Shown here in pieces: positions 56,894 through 64,000 of a stretch of 64,000 bases of DNA. This DNA comes from CAMLIZ01 sp966212505. GTDB taxonomy: Bacteria > Pseudomonadota > Gammaproteobacteria > Burkholderiales > Burkholderiaceae_C. The notes beneath the pieces are model-generated. The model was not told the origin of the DNA. It saw only the letters and a program-made list of their open reading frames with translations, and did no database searches. Every line of letters begins with the position of its first letter. Position 1 is the first letter of the stretch. Position numbers and translations under genes: made by a program. The stretch spans positions 124,001 through 188,000 of the forward strand of contig CBIHRS010000006.1 of assembly GCA_966212505.1 (NCBI GenBank), written 5' to 3'.

Positions 56894-57541
56894 TCACGAT
56901 GTCGGGCACTTGACCACGTCGTCGTCCTTCGCGGCGCCCGGCACCCAGCGGATGTCGGCCATCGACAGCGCGAACTTCTTCGTCGTGAAGATCAGGAACG
57001 GCGTGTTCACCGCGGTGAACTTGGTGCCGGTGTTCTCGAAACAGGCGAGCGGGATCTTCACGGTCACCTTCTTGTCCAACGGCGCCTTCTTGTAGAAATC
57101 GGTCATGTCGACCACCCCCATGCAGGGATAGCGGCAGTCGACCCGCATCGTCACCTGGTCTTCGGGCGGCTGGTGCACCACCGCGTCGAACACCAGCGCG
57201 GCATTCGCATCGACATAGTCGGCGAGGTCGTTGGCCGTCTTGGCCTGCGAATACACCTGGCCGATGCCGCCGACCCACGACACCTTGATGCCATCCTTGC
57301 CGTCGACCTGCGCCGGCTCGGCCTTCACGCTGCCGGCGTCGGTGGGGCCGCGGCCGTTCTTGCCGATCACGTTGGCCCAGTTGGCTGGCGTGCCCAGGTA
57401 GAAGAGGTAGGGCGCCTTCGTGCCGTCGCCGTCCCACAGCGGCAGGTTGGGCAGCTTGGCCTGCGCATGGGCCGCACCCGCGGCGGCGAGCATGGCGCCC
57501 GCCAGCGCGGCGCACGAGGAAAGTCGATGAAGCCTGGCCAT
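56894..57541 (-). CDS. Stand-alone ExoP-type galactose-binding-like domain protein
   Basis: The 215-residue exported protein (signal peptide cleaving near AAHAQAK) corresponds to the C-terminal Exop_C domain normally fused to GH3 beta-glucanases. Its residues 100-200 carry the family core: DANAALVFDAVVHQPPEDQVTMRVDCRYPCMG, KVTVKIPLACFENTG and FTAVNTPFLIFTTKKFALSMADIRWV, a jelly-roll that binds glycan. No GH3 domain is present, and no frame restores one. It is the first gene of the minus-strand GH81-GH16 operon, with the LacI operator 45 bp upstream of its start. It may act as a periplasmic glucan-binding protein. GGAG precedes the ATG. Confidence 0.88.
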   Translation of the reverse strand: MARLHRLSSCAALAGAMLAAAGAAHAQAKLPNLPLWDGDGTKAPYLFYLGTPANWANVIGKNGRGPTDAGSVKAEPAQVDGKDGIKVSWVGGIGQVYSQAKTANDLADYVDANAALVFDAVVHQPPEDQVTMRVDCRYPCMGVVDMTDFYKKAPLDKKVTVKIPLACFENTGTKFTAVNTPFLIFTTKKFALSMADIRWVPGAAKDDDVVKCPTS

Positions 57542-57585
57542 CACATGGGTCTCCGGTTGTCGTGTCGTCGTGGGTCGGCAGGATA

Positions 57586-57601
57586 ATGAAAGCGCTTTCA
57601 T
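57586..57601. promoter_or_regulatory. LacI-family operator, perfect 16-bp palindrome
   Basis: ATGAAAGCGCTTTCAT is a perfect palindrome with the central CG typical of LacI/GalR operators. It lies in the 145-bp gap between the divergent ExoP-like and lacI genes. The same core occurs at 59137-59150 before the importer operon. It should control the minus-strand hydrolase operon and perhaps lacI itself. Confidence 0.85.
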
Positions 57602-57686
57602 AACTGAAGCCGGGGGAAACCCTGTCCGTGGACAATCCGCGGTGCGCCATTTGACGGCGCTTTCTTCTCATGGGAGATTCCGCCGC

Positions 57687-58745
57687 ATGGCCAAGACAGC
57701 TGCGAAGAAGAGCAAGACCAAGGCACCGCCTGCCCCCTCGCCCGACACCGTGGTGACGCTGGACATGGTGGCGCGCATGGCGAACGTGTCGCCCAGCACC
57801 GTGTCGCGCATCCTCAATGGCACCGCGCGCGTGAGCGACGACAAGCGCAAGGCGGTGGAAGCCGCGATCGCGCACTACAACTACCAGCCCAACGCAGTGG
57901 CGCGCGGCCTCGCGCAGGGCCGCTCGCTGACCATCGGCGTGCTCACGCAGGACATCGAGAGCCCGTTCTACGGCGAGGCGCTGCGCGGCATCGAGGATGT
58001 GCTGGCCGGCACCGGCTTCATCCCGCTGTTCGTCAGCGGCCACTGGAACCTGAAGGACGAGATCGAGCGCATGAGTTTCATGCTCGCGCGCAAGGTCGAC
58101 GGCATCATCGTGCTCACCGGCCGGCTGAGCGACCAGCAGCTCGTCGACTACGCAGCGCGCGTGCCCATCGTTGTCACCGGCCGCAAGCTCGACGCGAAGA
58201 ACATCGTGAGCCTGCGCGTCGACGACTACAAGGGCGCCTATGAGGCCACCAAGCACCTGATCGACTGCGGCCACAAGAAGATCGCCCACATCGCCGGCCC
58301 GCGCGACCACATCGATTCGCTGGAGCGCCTGCGCGGCTACAAGAACGCGCTGGCCGATGCCGGGCTGCCGTTCGACCCCAACCTCGTCGCACAGGCCGAT
58401 TTCCACGAACCCAGCGGCGTGCTCGCGATCAACCAGTTGCTCGAATCGCGGCAGAGCTTCACCGCCGTGTTCGCATCGAACGACCAGACCGCGGTAGGTG
58501 CGCGCCTCGCGCTCTATCGGCGCAACATCCGCGTGCCGGAAGACGTGTCGCTGGTGGGCTTCGACGACCTGCCAGGCTCCGTCTACACGATCCCACCGCT
58601 GACCACCGTGCGCCAGCCGGTGTACGAACTGGGCGAAGTGGCCGCCAAGGCGATGCTGAACCTGATCGAGGGCCGCCCGGTCTCCACCGAGCTGCCCTCG
58701 GTCGAACTGATCGTCCGCGAATCGACGGTGCGCCTGCGCCACTGA
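57687..58745 (+). CDS. LacI-family transcriptional regulator of glucan locus
   Basis: The 352-residue protein has the LacI HTH (VTLDMVARMANVSPSTVSRILNGTARVS, residues 20-47) and hinge, then the periplasmic-binding-like sugar domain with DGIIVLTGRLSD, AGPRDHIDSLERLRGY, and FASNDQTAVGARLAL. It should bind the palindromes at 57586 and 59137 and respond to a glucan sugar. The N-terminus has an unusual Lys-rich lead (AKTAAKKSKTKAPP) before the HTH. GGGAG precedes the ATG at 57687; a longer frame from upstream is not needed. It lies between the hydrolase operon and the importer operon. Confidence 0.93.
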   Translation: MAKTAAKKSKTKAPPAPSPDTVVTLDMVARMANVSPSTVSRILNGTARVSDDKRKAVEAAIAHYNYQPNAVARGLAQGRSLTIGVLTQDIESPFYGEALRGIEDVLAGTGFIPLFVSGHWNLKDEIERMSFMLARKVDGIIVLTGRLSDQQLVDYAARVPIVVTGRKLDAKNIVSLRVDDYKGAYEATKHLIDCGHKKIAHIAGPRDHIDSLERLRGYKNALADAGLPFDPNLVAQADFHEPSGVLAINQLLESRQSFTAVFASNDQTAVGARLALYRRNIRVPEDVSLVGFDDLPGSVYTIPPLTTVRQPVYELGEVAAKAMLNLIEGRPVSTELPSVELIVRESTVRLRH

Positions 58746-58780
58746 CCAAAGCATTCCCGAGCCACACAACGAGCAGTGCC

Positions 58781-59031
58781 GCAAGGCTGCGAGCGGGCGG
58801 CGCGGCGGCGGGGCGTATCAGACGACGCCGAGGAGCGCAGGAGGCATGGCCGCGCGCGCTAGCGCGCTTCAAGCACTGACCCGTGGGGACTGTCTGAACG
58901 GAGCGAGCTTGCTCGCGAAGTGAGTTTCCCCACGAGGCCATGCCTTCGAGCACCGCAGGGAAGCCTTGGCCCCAACGGCCAAGGCCGAGTCTGCAGCGCC
59001 CCGCCGCCGCGCCGCCCGCTCGCAGCCTTGC
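58781..59031. repeat. 251-bp nested inverted-repeat element
   Basis: This 251-bp block has terminal inverted repeats of 35 bp, exact (58781-58815 and 58997-59031). Inside are AGGCATGGCC/GGCCATGCCT (58842-58851, 58936-58945), CGTGGGGA/TCCCCACG (58882-58889, 58927-58934), GCGAGC/GCTCGC (58903-58916), the palindrome GCGCGCTAGCGCGC (58854-58867) and GCCTTGGCC/GGCCAAGGC (58963-58985). It has no credible reading frame. It fills most of the 458-bp gap between lacI and the importer genes. It could be a dispersed repeat, a non-autonomous mobile element, or a structured RNA. Classification needs other copies, none of which is in this window. Confidence 0.75.
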
Positions 59032-59095
59032 CCGCTCCACACCGCGCAAACCCAAAACCCAAACACCAAAGGGTTTGCCCCACCCCCCACACCGG

Positions 59096-59125
59096 TTGAC
59101 ACAAACCAACCCCACCACTCAGAAT
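59096..59125 (+). promoter_or_regulatory. Sigma-70 promoter of ABC importer operon
   Basis: A consensus -35 TTGACA at 59096-59101 is followed, after 18 bases, by CAGAAT at 59120-59125 (four of six matching TATAAT). Predicted start of transcription is about 59132, so the LacI palindrome at 59137-59150 would block elongation. It is the clearest promoter in the window. Confidence 0.7.
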
Positions 59126-59136
59126 CGCGCCCATTC

Positions 59137-59150
59137 TGAAAGCGCTTTCA
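59137..59150. promoter_or_regulatory. LacI-family operator, 14-bp palindrome
   Basis: TGAAAGCGCTTTCA is a perfect palindrome identical to the core of the 57586 site. It sits 11 bp downstream of the -10 element of the importer promoter and 53 bp before the binding-protein ATG, the classical place for LacI-type repression. Confidence 0.87.
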
Positions 59151-59203
59151 CGTTTTCAGCCGACGACGACCATCGCCCGCGAGCGACAGAACCAGGAGAC
59201 TCC

Positions 59204-60457
59204 ATGAAACGCCGCACCCTCCACCTTGCTGCCCTTTCCGCCTGCGCCTGGTTCGCCACCGGCATCGCGCATGCGGAGCCGGTCACGCTGACGGTGGCCG
59301 CCTTCCCCGCCGTCGACCAGATCGTCAAGGCCGCGATCCCCGCGTGGAAGAAGCTGCACCCGGATGTGGACATCAAGGTCGTCGCCCGCGAATACGCCGA
59401 CCACCACAACGCGATGGTCACCACGCTGGCCACCGGCGCCACGCCGCCCGACGTGATGGCCGTGGAGTTCGGCTTCCTCGGCCGCTTCGCCGAAGGCAAG
59501 TCGCTCGAAGACCTGGGCAAGGCGCCGTACAACGGCAAGGCCGTCACCGGCAAGTTCGTGGCCTACACCATCCCGCTGGCCACCAACAGCCAGGGCGAGC
59601 TCTCGGCGCTGCCCACCGACATCGGCCCCGGCACGCTGTTCTACCGCGACGACATCCTGAAGAAGGCCGGCGTCACCGAAGCCGACCTGACGAAATCGTG
59701 GGAGTCGTACGTCGAGGCCGGCAAGAAGATCAAGGCCGCCACCGGCTCCTACCTGATGGCCACCGCCCAGGACATGAAGAACATCATCATCCGCTCCAAC
59801 CTGAAGGATGGCGAGGGCGTGTTCTTCGACAAGAACCACAAGGTCATCGTCGACTCGCCGCGTTTCGTCAAGGCCTTCGAGATGGCCAAGGCCGTGCGCG
59901 ACAACAAGCTCGACGCCAAGATCGGCGCCTGGTCCAACGAATGGTCCGAGGGCTTCAAGCGCGGCACCATCGCCACGCAGATGATGGGCGCCTGGCTCGG
60001 CGGCCACCTCGCCAACTGGCTGGCCCCCAACACCAAAGGCCAGTGGCGCGCCGCGAACCTGCCGAACAACGCCTATGCGTTCTGGGGCGGCACCTTCTAC
60101 GCGATCCCGAAGAAGGCGCAGAACAAGGAGCTCTCGTGGGAGTTCATCAAGTTCATGACGCTGAACAAGGACGTGCAGCTGCAGGCCTTCAAGGACCAGG
60201 ATGCCTTCCCCGCACTCGTCGACGCGCAGAACGATCCGTTCTACGACCAGCCGGTGGAGTTTCTCGGCGGGCAGAAGGCGCGCTCGCTGTGGCGCTCTGC
60301 CGTCGGCAAGATCCCCGCGCTCGACGTGAGCAAGCACGACTCGGTGGCCGATGAAGTGATCGCCACCGAGCTCGACAAGGTGCTCGACCAGGGCAAGGAC
60401 ATCAAGGCCGCGCTCGCCGACGCCAAGGCGCTGATCGAGCGCCGCGCGCGCCGCTGA
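59204..60457 (+). CDS. Sugar ABC transporter substrate-binding protein (family 1)
   Basis: The 417-residue periplasmic protein has a signal peptide (CAWFATGIAHAEP) and the family-1 sugar-binding fold, with VTLTVAAFPAVDQIV, ATGATPPDVMAVEFGFLGRFAEGKSL, PTDIGPGTLFYRDDILKKAG, and AFWGGTFYAIPKKAQNK. It should bind glucan oligosaccharides given the GH1, GH16 and GH81 neighbours. The ATG at 59204 follows AGGAG; the frame is open well upstream but reads through the inverted-repeat element. It is the first gene of the operon SBP-permease-permease-GH1-ATPase, controlled by the LacI operator at 59137. Confidence 0.93.
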   Translation: MKRRTLHLAALSACAWFATGIAHAEPVTLTVAAFPAVDQIVKAAIPAWKKLHPDVDIKVVAREYADHHNAMVTTLATGATPPDVMAVEFGFLGRFAEGKSLEDLGKAPYNGKAVTGKFVAYTIPLATNSQGELSALPTDIGPGTLFYRDDILKKAGVTEADLTKSWESYVEAGKKIKAATGSYLMATAQDMKNIIIRSNLKDGEGVFFDKNHKVIVDSPRFVKAFEMAKAVRDNKLDAKIGAWSNEWSEGFKRGTIATQMMGAWLGGHLANWLAPNTKGQWRAANLPNNAYAFWGGTFYAIPKKAQNKELSWEFIKFMTLNKDVQLQAFKDQDAFPALVDAQNDPFYDQPVEFLGGQKARSLWRSAVGKIPALDVSKHDSVADEVIATELDKVLDQGKDIKAALADAKALIERRARR

Positions 60458-60477
60458 CCCCCCCGGAGACCGTCGAC

Positions 60478-61458
60478 GTGAGCCAGCCGGACCTGACCGT
60501 GCCCACGGTGCCCCTACCCACGCTGCAGGCGCGCCCGCGGCGCCGCCTGCAGCCGTGGCACTGGGCGCCCTATGTGTTCCTCGCGCCCTTCCTCGGGCTG
60601 TTCCTCGTGTTCGGCCTGTTCCCGCTGCTGTTCTCGCTGGTGCTGGCCTTCCACGACTGGAACCCGGCGGCCGGGCTGGAGGCGATGCAGTTCGTCGGCT
60701 TCGACAACTTCAGATTCGCGCTTGGCGACGAATGGCTGTGGAAGTCGCTGTGGAACACGCTGTGGCTGGCGGTGGTGTCGGGCGCGCCGCAGCACCTGGT
60801 CGCGATCCCGCTGGCCTACTTCATCCACATCGGCTTCCGGCGCTGGCGCAACGCGGTGGTGGGCGCGTATTTCCTGCCCTACATCACCTCCACGGTCGCG
60901 ATCTCGCTGATGTTCTCCACCTTGTTCTCCAGCCAGTTCGGGGTGATCAACGTGGTGCTCACCGGGCTGTCGCACCTGCCGCTGGTGGGCGCGTTGTTCC
61001 CGTCGCAGCCGGTCGACTGGATGGGCCAGGCCGGCAACGTGAAGCCGGCGATCGCGATGGTGGTGTTCTGGCGCTACGTGGGCTTCAACACGGTGCTGTA
61101 CCTCGCCGCGATGCAGACGATTCCGAAAGACCTGTACGAAGCCGCCGAGATGGACGGCGCCTCGCGCTGGCAGCAGTTCTGGCACATCACGCTGCCGCTG
61201 CTGAAACCGATGATGGTGTTCGGCGTGATGCTGTCGGTGATCGGCGGGTTGCAGCTGTTCGAGGAGCCCTTCATCCTGACCAACGGCAAGGGCGGCACCA
61301 ACCAGACCGCGATGACCACCGCGATGTACATGTTCCGCAATGCCTTCGAGTTCAACGAGTTCGGCACCGCGAGCGCGATGGCGTGGCTGCTGTTCGTGGC
61401 CATCGGCGTGATGACCTGGCTGACCAACAAAGCCTTCAAGCGCGGGGAGATGCAATGA
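60478..61458 (+). CDS. Sugar ABC transporter permease (MalF type)
   Basis: The 326-residue inner-membrane protein has six hydrophobic segments and the EAA loop EAAEMDGASRWQQFWHITLPLL that docks the ATPase. A Pro/Arg-rich cytoplasmic N-terminus (TLQARPRRRLQ) precedes the first helix. The start is a GTG at 60478 with CGGAG nearby, 20 bp after the binding-protein stop. Its TGA overlaps the start of the next permease (ATGA). Together the two permeases make the oligosaccharide channel. Confidence 0.93.
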   Translation: MSQPDLTVPTVPLPTLQARPRRRLQPWHWAPYVFLAPFLGLFLVFGLFPLLFSLVLAFHDWNPAAGLEAMQFVGFDNFRFALGDEWLWKSLWNTLWLAVVSGAPQHLVAIPLAYFIHIGFRRWRNAVVGAYFLPYITSTVAISLMFSTLFSSQFGVINVVLTGLSHLPLVGALFPSQPVDWMGQAGNVKPAIAMVVFWRYVGFNTVLYLAAMQTIPKDLYEAAEMDGASRWQQFWHITLPLLKPMMVFGVMLSVIGGLQLFEEPFILTNGKGGTNQTAMTTAMYMFRNAFEFNEFGTASAMAWLLFVAIGVMTWLTNKAFKRGEMQ

Positions 61459-62273
61459 TGAGCCGCGCCGCCGCCTACGGCATCGTCGGGCTGGGCATGG
61501 GGGTGATGCTCGCCCCGTTCTACTTCATGTTCGTGTTCGCCACCCACACGCGGACCGAGATCTTCCAGCTGCCGCCGCCGCTGTGGTTCGGCGATGCGCT
61601 GCTGTCCAACCTGCAGCTGCTGCTCGAGCGCGTGCCGCTGTTCTGGCACAACTTCGGCATGAGCGTGTACGTGGCGCTGATGTCGACCGCGCTGACGCTG
61701 CTGTTCTGCTCGATGGGCGGCTATGCGTTCGCGATGTACGAGTTCCGCTTCAAGCAGCAGGCCTTCGCGCTGGTGCTGGGCACCATGCTGCTGCCGCCCT
61801 TCCTCGGCATGATCCCGACCTTCATGATCATGGATGCGCTGCACTGGCTCGACCAGCCGCGCGCGCTCTACATCCCCGGCGCGGCCGGCGCCTTCGGCAT
61901 CTTCCTGATGCGGCAGTACATCGGCTCGGCCATTCCGAAAGAGCTGGTCGAGGCCGCGCGCATGGATGGCTGCGGCGAGTTCCGCATCTACTGGAGCATC
62001 GTGCTGCCGCTGCTGAAGCCCGCGATGGGCACGCTCGGCCTCGTCACCTTCATCGGCTCGTGGAACAACTTCATCGGCCCGCTGATCGTGATGCGATCGA
62101 TGGAGTCGTACACGCTGCCGCTGGCGCTGCGCAGCATCCAGAGCCCCGTCAACACCGAATGGGGCGCGGTGATGGCCGGATCGGCCGTGGCGGTGCTGCC
62201 GCTGCTGGTGCTGTTCGCGCTGTCGTCGCGCCGATTGATCGATGGCCTGACCGCCGGAGCGGTGCGAGGCTGA
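61455..62273 (+). CDS. Sugar ABC transporter permease (MalG type)
   Basis: The 272-residue inner-membrane protein has six membrane segments and the EAA loop EAARMDGCGEFRIYWSIVLPLL. Features such as VYVALMSTALTLLFCSMGGYAFAMYEF and LPPFLGMIPTFMIMDAL are typical of the MalG/CUT1 partner. It is translationally coupled to the preceding gene through ATGA at 61455. A GC-rich hairpin (CCGGCGG/CCGCCGG, 62305-62327) lies between it and the GH1 gene and could reduce read-through. Confidence 0.93.
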   Translation: MMSRAAAYGIVGLGMGVMLAPFYFMFVFATHTRTEIFQLPPPLWFGDALLSNLQLLLERVPLFWHNFGMSVYVALMSTALTLLFCSMGGYAFAMYEFRFKQQAFALVLGTMLLPPFLGMIPTFMIMDALHWLDQPRALYIPGAAGAFGIFLMRQYIGSAIPKELVEAARMDGCGEFRIYWSIVLPLLKPAMGTLGLVTFIGSWNNFIGPLIVMRSMESYTLPLALRSIQSPVNTEWGAVMAGSAVAVLPLLVLFALSSRRLIDGLTAGAVRG

Positions 62274-62340
62274 ACCACTAACCCCAACCCTTCACATCCA
62301 CACCCCGGCGGGCCGCGGCGCCGCCGGCAATGGCGAACCC

Positions 62341-63696
62341 ATGACTGCAGTTTCCTCAACGTCCTGTTCCGCGATGCGCTTCCCGCCCGATTTCGTGTGG
62401 GGCGTGGCCACCAGCGCCTTCCAGATCGAAGGCGCCACCGACACTCATGGCCGCGGCCCCTCGGTGTGGGACACCTTCTGCCGCCAGCCCGGCGCCATCG
62501 TCGACGGCAGCCACGGCGACGTGGCCTGCGACCACTACCACCGCTGGAGCGCAGACCTCGACCTGATGTTCGCGCTCGGCGTGCAGGCCTACCGCTTCTC
62601 GGTCGCGTGGCCACGCGTGCAGCCGATGGGCCAGGGCGCCTGGAACCAGCCCGGCCTCGACTTCTACGACCGCCTGGTCGACGGCGTGCTGGCGCGCGGC
62701 ATGCAACCGCACGTCACCCTCTACCACTGGGACCTGCCCCAGGCGCTGCAGGACCAGGGCGGCTGGGCGGTACGCGACACCGCGCTGCGCTTCGCCGACT
62801 ACGCCCAGGTGATGGGCCGGCGCCTCGGCGACCGCGTGCGCTCCATCGTCACGCACAACGAGCCCTGGGTGGTGGCGATGCTGGGCCACGACACCGGCTA
62901 TTTCGCGCCCGGCCTGAAGAACCGCCGCATGGCGATGCAGGCCTCGCACCACCTGCTGTGGAGCCACGGCCTCGCGATGCAGGCGCTGCGGGCCGAGGCG
63001 CCGGACACCGAGCTGGGCATCGTGCTCAACCTGTCGCCGATCCATGCGGCCACCGACAAGCCCCAGGATGTGGCCAAGGCCCGCCTCGACGACGGCCTGC
63101 TGCTGCGCTGGTACATGGATGCGCTGATGCACAGCCGCTACCCGGCCGACGTGCTCGAGCACCTGGGCAGCGATGCGCCGCGCATCGAGCCCGGCGATCT
63201 GCAGGCCGCGAGCGTGCCGCTCGACTTCATCGGCATCAACTACTACACCCGCAACTTCGCCAGCGCCAACCCGTGGCAGCAGGAGCCGCCGCCCGCGGCC
63301 GTGACCGACATGGGCTGGGAGGTCTATCCGCAAGGCCTGACCGAGCTGCTGCTGCGCCTGAAGCGCGACTACGCCGCGTTGCCGCCGCTGTGGATCACCG
63401 AGAACGGCGCCGCCTATGCCGACGTGGTGGAGAACGGCCGCGTGCACGACGCCGAGCGCACCGACTACCTGCGCGGCCACATCCAGGCCGTGGGCGAAGC
63501 GATGCGCGCCGGCGTCGACGTGCGCGGTTATTTCGTCTGGAGCTTCCTCGACAACTTCGAGTGGGCGCTGGGCTACAGCAAGCGCTTCGGCATCGTGCAT
63601 GTCGACTACGCCACGCAGCAGCGCACGCTGAAGGACAGCGCCTGCTGGTACCGCGACTTCATCGCCACGCAGCGCCACTGCCGGGCGAAGGCCTGA
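62341..63696 (+). CDS. GH1-family beta-glucosidase
   Basis: The 451-residue cytoplasmic enzyme belongs to glycoside hydrolase family 1. FPPDFVWGVATSAFQIEG at the N-terminus, the acid/base Glu174 in THNEPW, and the nucleophile Glu354 in WITENGA are present, with VWSFLDNFEWALGYSKRFG near the end. It should release glucose from beta-1,3 (or beta-1,4) oligosaccharides after import. It is placed between the second permease and the ATPase gene, separated by 67 bp from the permease. Length is typical. It has no signal peptide, which agrees with an intracellular end step. Confidence 0.95.
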   Translation: MTAVSSTSCSAMRFPPDFVWGVATSAFQIEGATDTHGRGPSVWDTFCRQPGAIVDGSHGDVACDHYHRWSADLDLMFALGVQAYRFSVAWPRVQPMGQGAWNQPGLDFYDRLVDGVLARGMQPHVTLYHWDLPQALQDQGGWAVRDTALRFADYAQVMGRRLGDRVRSIVTHNEPWVVAMLGHDTGYFAPGLKNRRMAMQASHHLLWSHGLAMQALRAEAPDTELGIVLNLSPIHAATDKPQDVAKARLDDGLLLRWYMDALMHSRYPADVLEHLGSDAPRIEPGDLQAASVPLDFIGINYYTRNFASANPWQQEPPPAAVTDMGWEVYPQGLTELLLRLKRDYAALPPLWITENGAAYADVVENGRVHDAERTDYLRGHIQAVGEAMRAGVDVRGYFVWSFLDNFEWALGYSKRFGIVHVDYATQQRTLKDSACWYRDFIATQRHCRAKA

Positions 63697-63714
63697 AGAC
63701 CAAGGAGACACGAG

Positions 63715-64000
63715 ATGGGCAGCGTTGCACTGCGGCAGATTCAAAAGCGCTACGGCGACACGCCGGTGATCCACGGTGTGGACCTCGACGTGCGCGACGG
63801 CGAATTCATGGTCTTCGTCGGGCCCTCAGGCTGCGGCAAGTCGACCATGCTGCGCATGATTGCCGGGCTCGAGGAGATCAGCGACGGCGACCTCGCGATC
63901 GCCGGCGAGCGGGTGAACGACCTGGCGCCGGCCGCGCGCGGCACCGCGATGGTGTTCCAGAACTATGCGCTGTATCCGCACATGACGGTGGCCGAGAACA
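63715..64000 (+). CDS. Sugar ABC transporter ATP-binding protein, 3' end missing
   Basis: The 95 visible residues are the N-terminus of a MalK/UgpC/MsmX-type ATPase: Walker A VGPSGCGKST near residue 38-47, and the Q-loop MVFQNYALYPHMT at about 79-91. It continues beyond the window. AAGGAG precedes the ATG. It follows the GH1 gene by 18 bp and completes the CUT1 importer. The signature and TOBE domain are not visible. Confidence 0.93.
   Translation, partial: MGSVALRQIQKRYGDTPVIHGVDLDVRDGEFMVFVGPSGCGKSTMLRMIAGLEEISDGDLAIAGERVNDLAPAARGTAMVFQNYALYPHMTVAEN

Noticed and set aside
58940..59203. Extended start for the sugar-binding protein
   Set aside because: It would run through the inverted-repeat element and the operator, with no signal peptide at the new N-terminus.

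Overview
The window is GC-rich, densely coded bacterial DNA with no rRNA, tRNA, CRISPR array, transposase or phage gene that I can see. The sulfate-uptake genes with a CysB-type regulator, three PEP-CTERM proteins, the LysR abundance and the intergenic repeats fit a betaproteobacterium of the order Burkholderiales, perhaps near Rubrivivax, Leptothrix or Piscinibacter. That placement is an inference; there is no marker gene to settle it.

Layout. 1-650: 3' part of an EAL-domain c-di-GMP phosphodiesterase. 685-3046: a four-gene minus-strand cassette of visibly lower GC (unknown protein, zinc-ribbon membrane protein, S24/S26-like protein, zinc-less sirtuin) that looks acquired. 3137-8300: TPR protein, a ThuA/Gfo-Idh-MocA pair with divergent AraC regulator, and DUF3297. 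8359-17870: quinone oxidoreductase, LysR plus SGNH esterase, NYN-LOTUS protein overlapping a CHASE histidine kinase, a LysR-controlled carboxymuconolactone decarboxylase/tautomerase/DUF4865 operon, and a MOSC protein. 17925-27487: PAS-HisKA protein without ATPase, Ca2+/H+ antiporter, GST, esterase, GIY-YIG-like protein, TolB-amidohydrolase and POT transporter. 27712-36519: sulfur region with CysB-type regulator, PQQ-type sugar dehydrogenase, sbp-cysTWA, DUF4142, a second sulfate-binding protein and a 1-Cys peroxiredoxin. 36630-45950: PEP-CTERM proteins, a LysR-controlled amidotransferase/nitrilase/rhodanese/thioredoxin group, a histidine phosphatase, an orphan oligopeptide-type binding protein, and ssb. 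46090-49169: two-domain KaiC-like ATPase with a hybrid histidine kinase.

49295-64000 is the most coherent part and the best candidate for an undescribed system: a beta-1,3-glucan (laminarin-like) utilisation locus built from Proteobacterial parts. It has a TonB-dependent receptor, a MocR-type regulator that appears to have lost its PLP-binding residues, a GH16 lipoprotein, a GH81 endo-1,3-glucanase, a stand-alone ExoP-type carbohydrate-binding domain protein, a LacI regulator, an ABC importer (binding protein, two permeases, ATPase cut by the window end) and a GH1 beta-glucosidase. Two matching palindromes (core TGAAAGCGCTTTCA) lie in front of the two divergent operons, one directly downstream of a good TTGACA promoter, so LacI probably controls both arms. 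The model is polymer cutting by GH16/GH81 outside the cytoplasm, uptake through the TonB receptor and ABC importer, and final hydrolysis by GH1.

Between lacI and the importer lies a 251-bp non-coding element with 35-bp perfect terminal inverted repeats and several nested hairpins, the most striking non-coding structure in the window.
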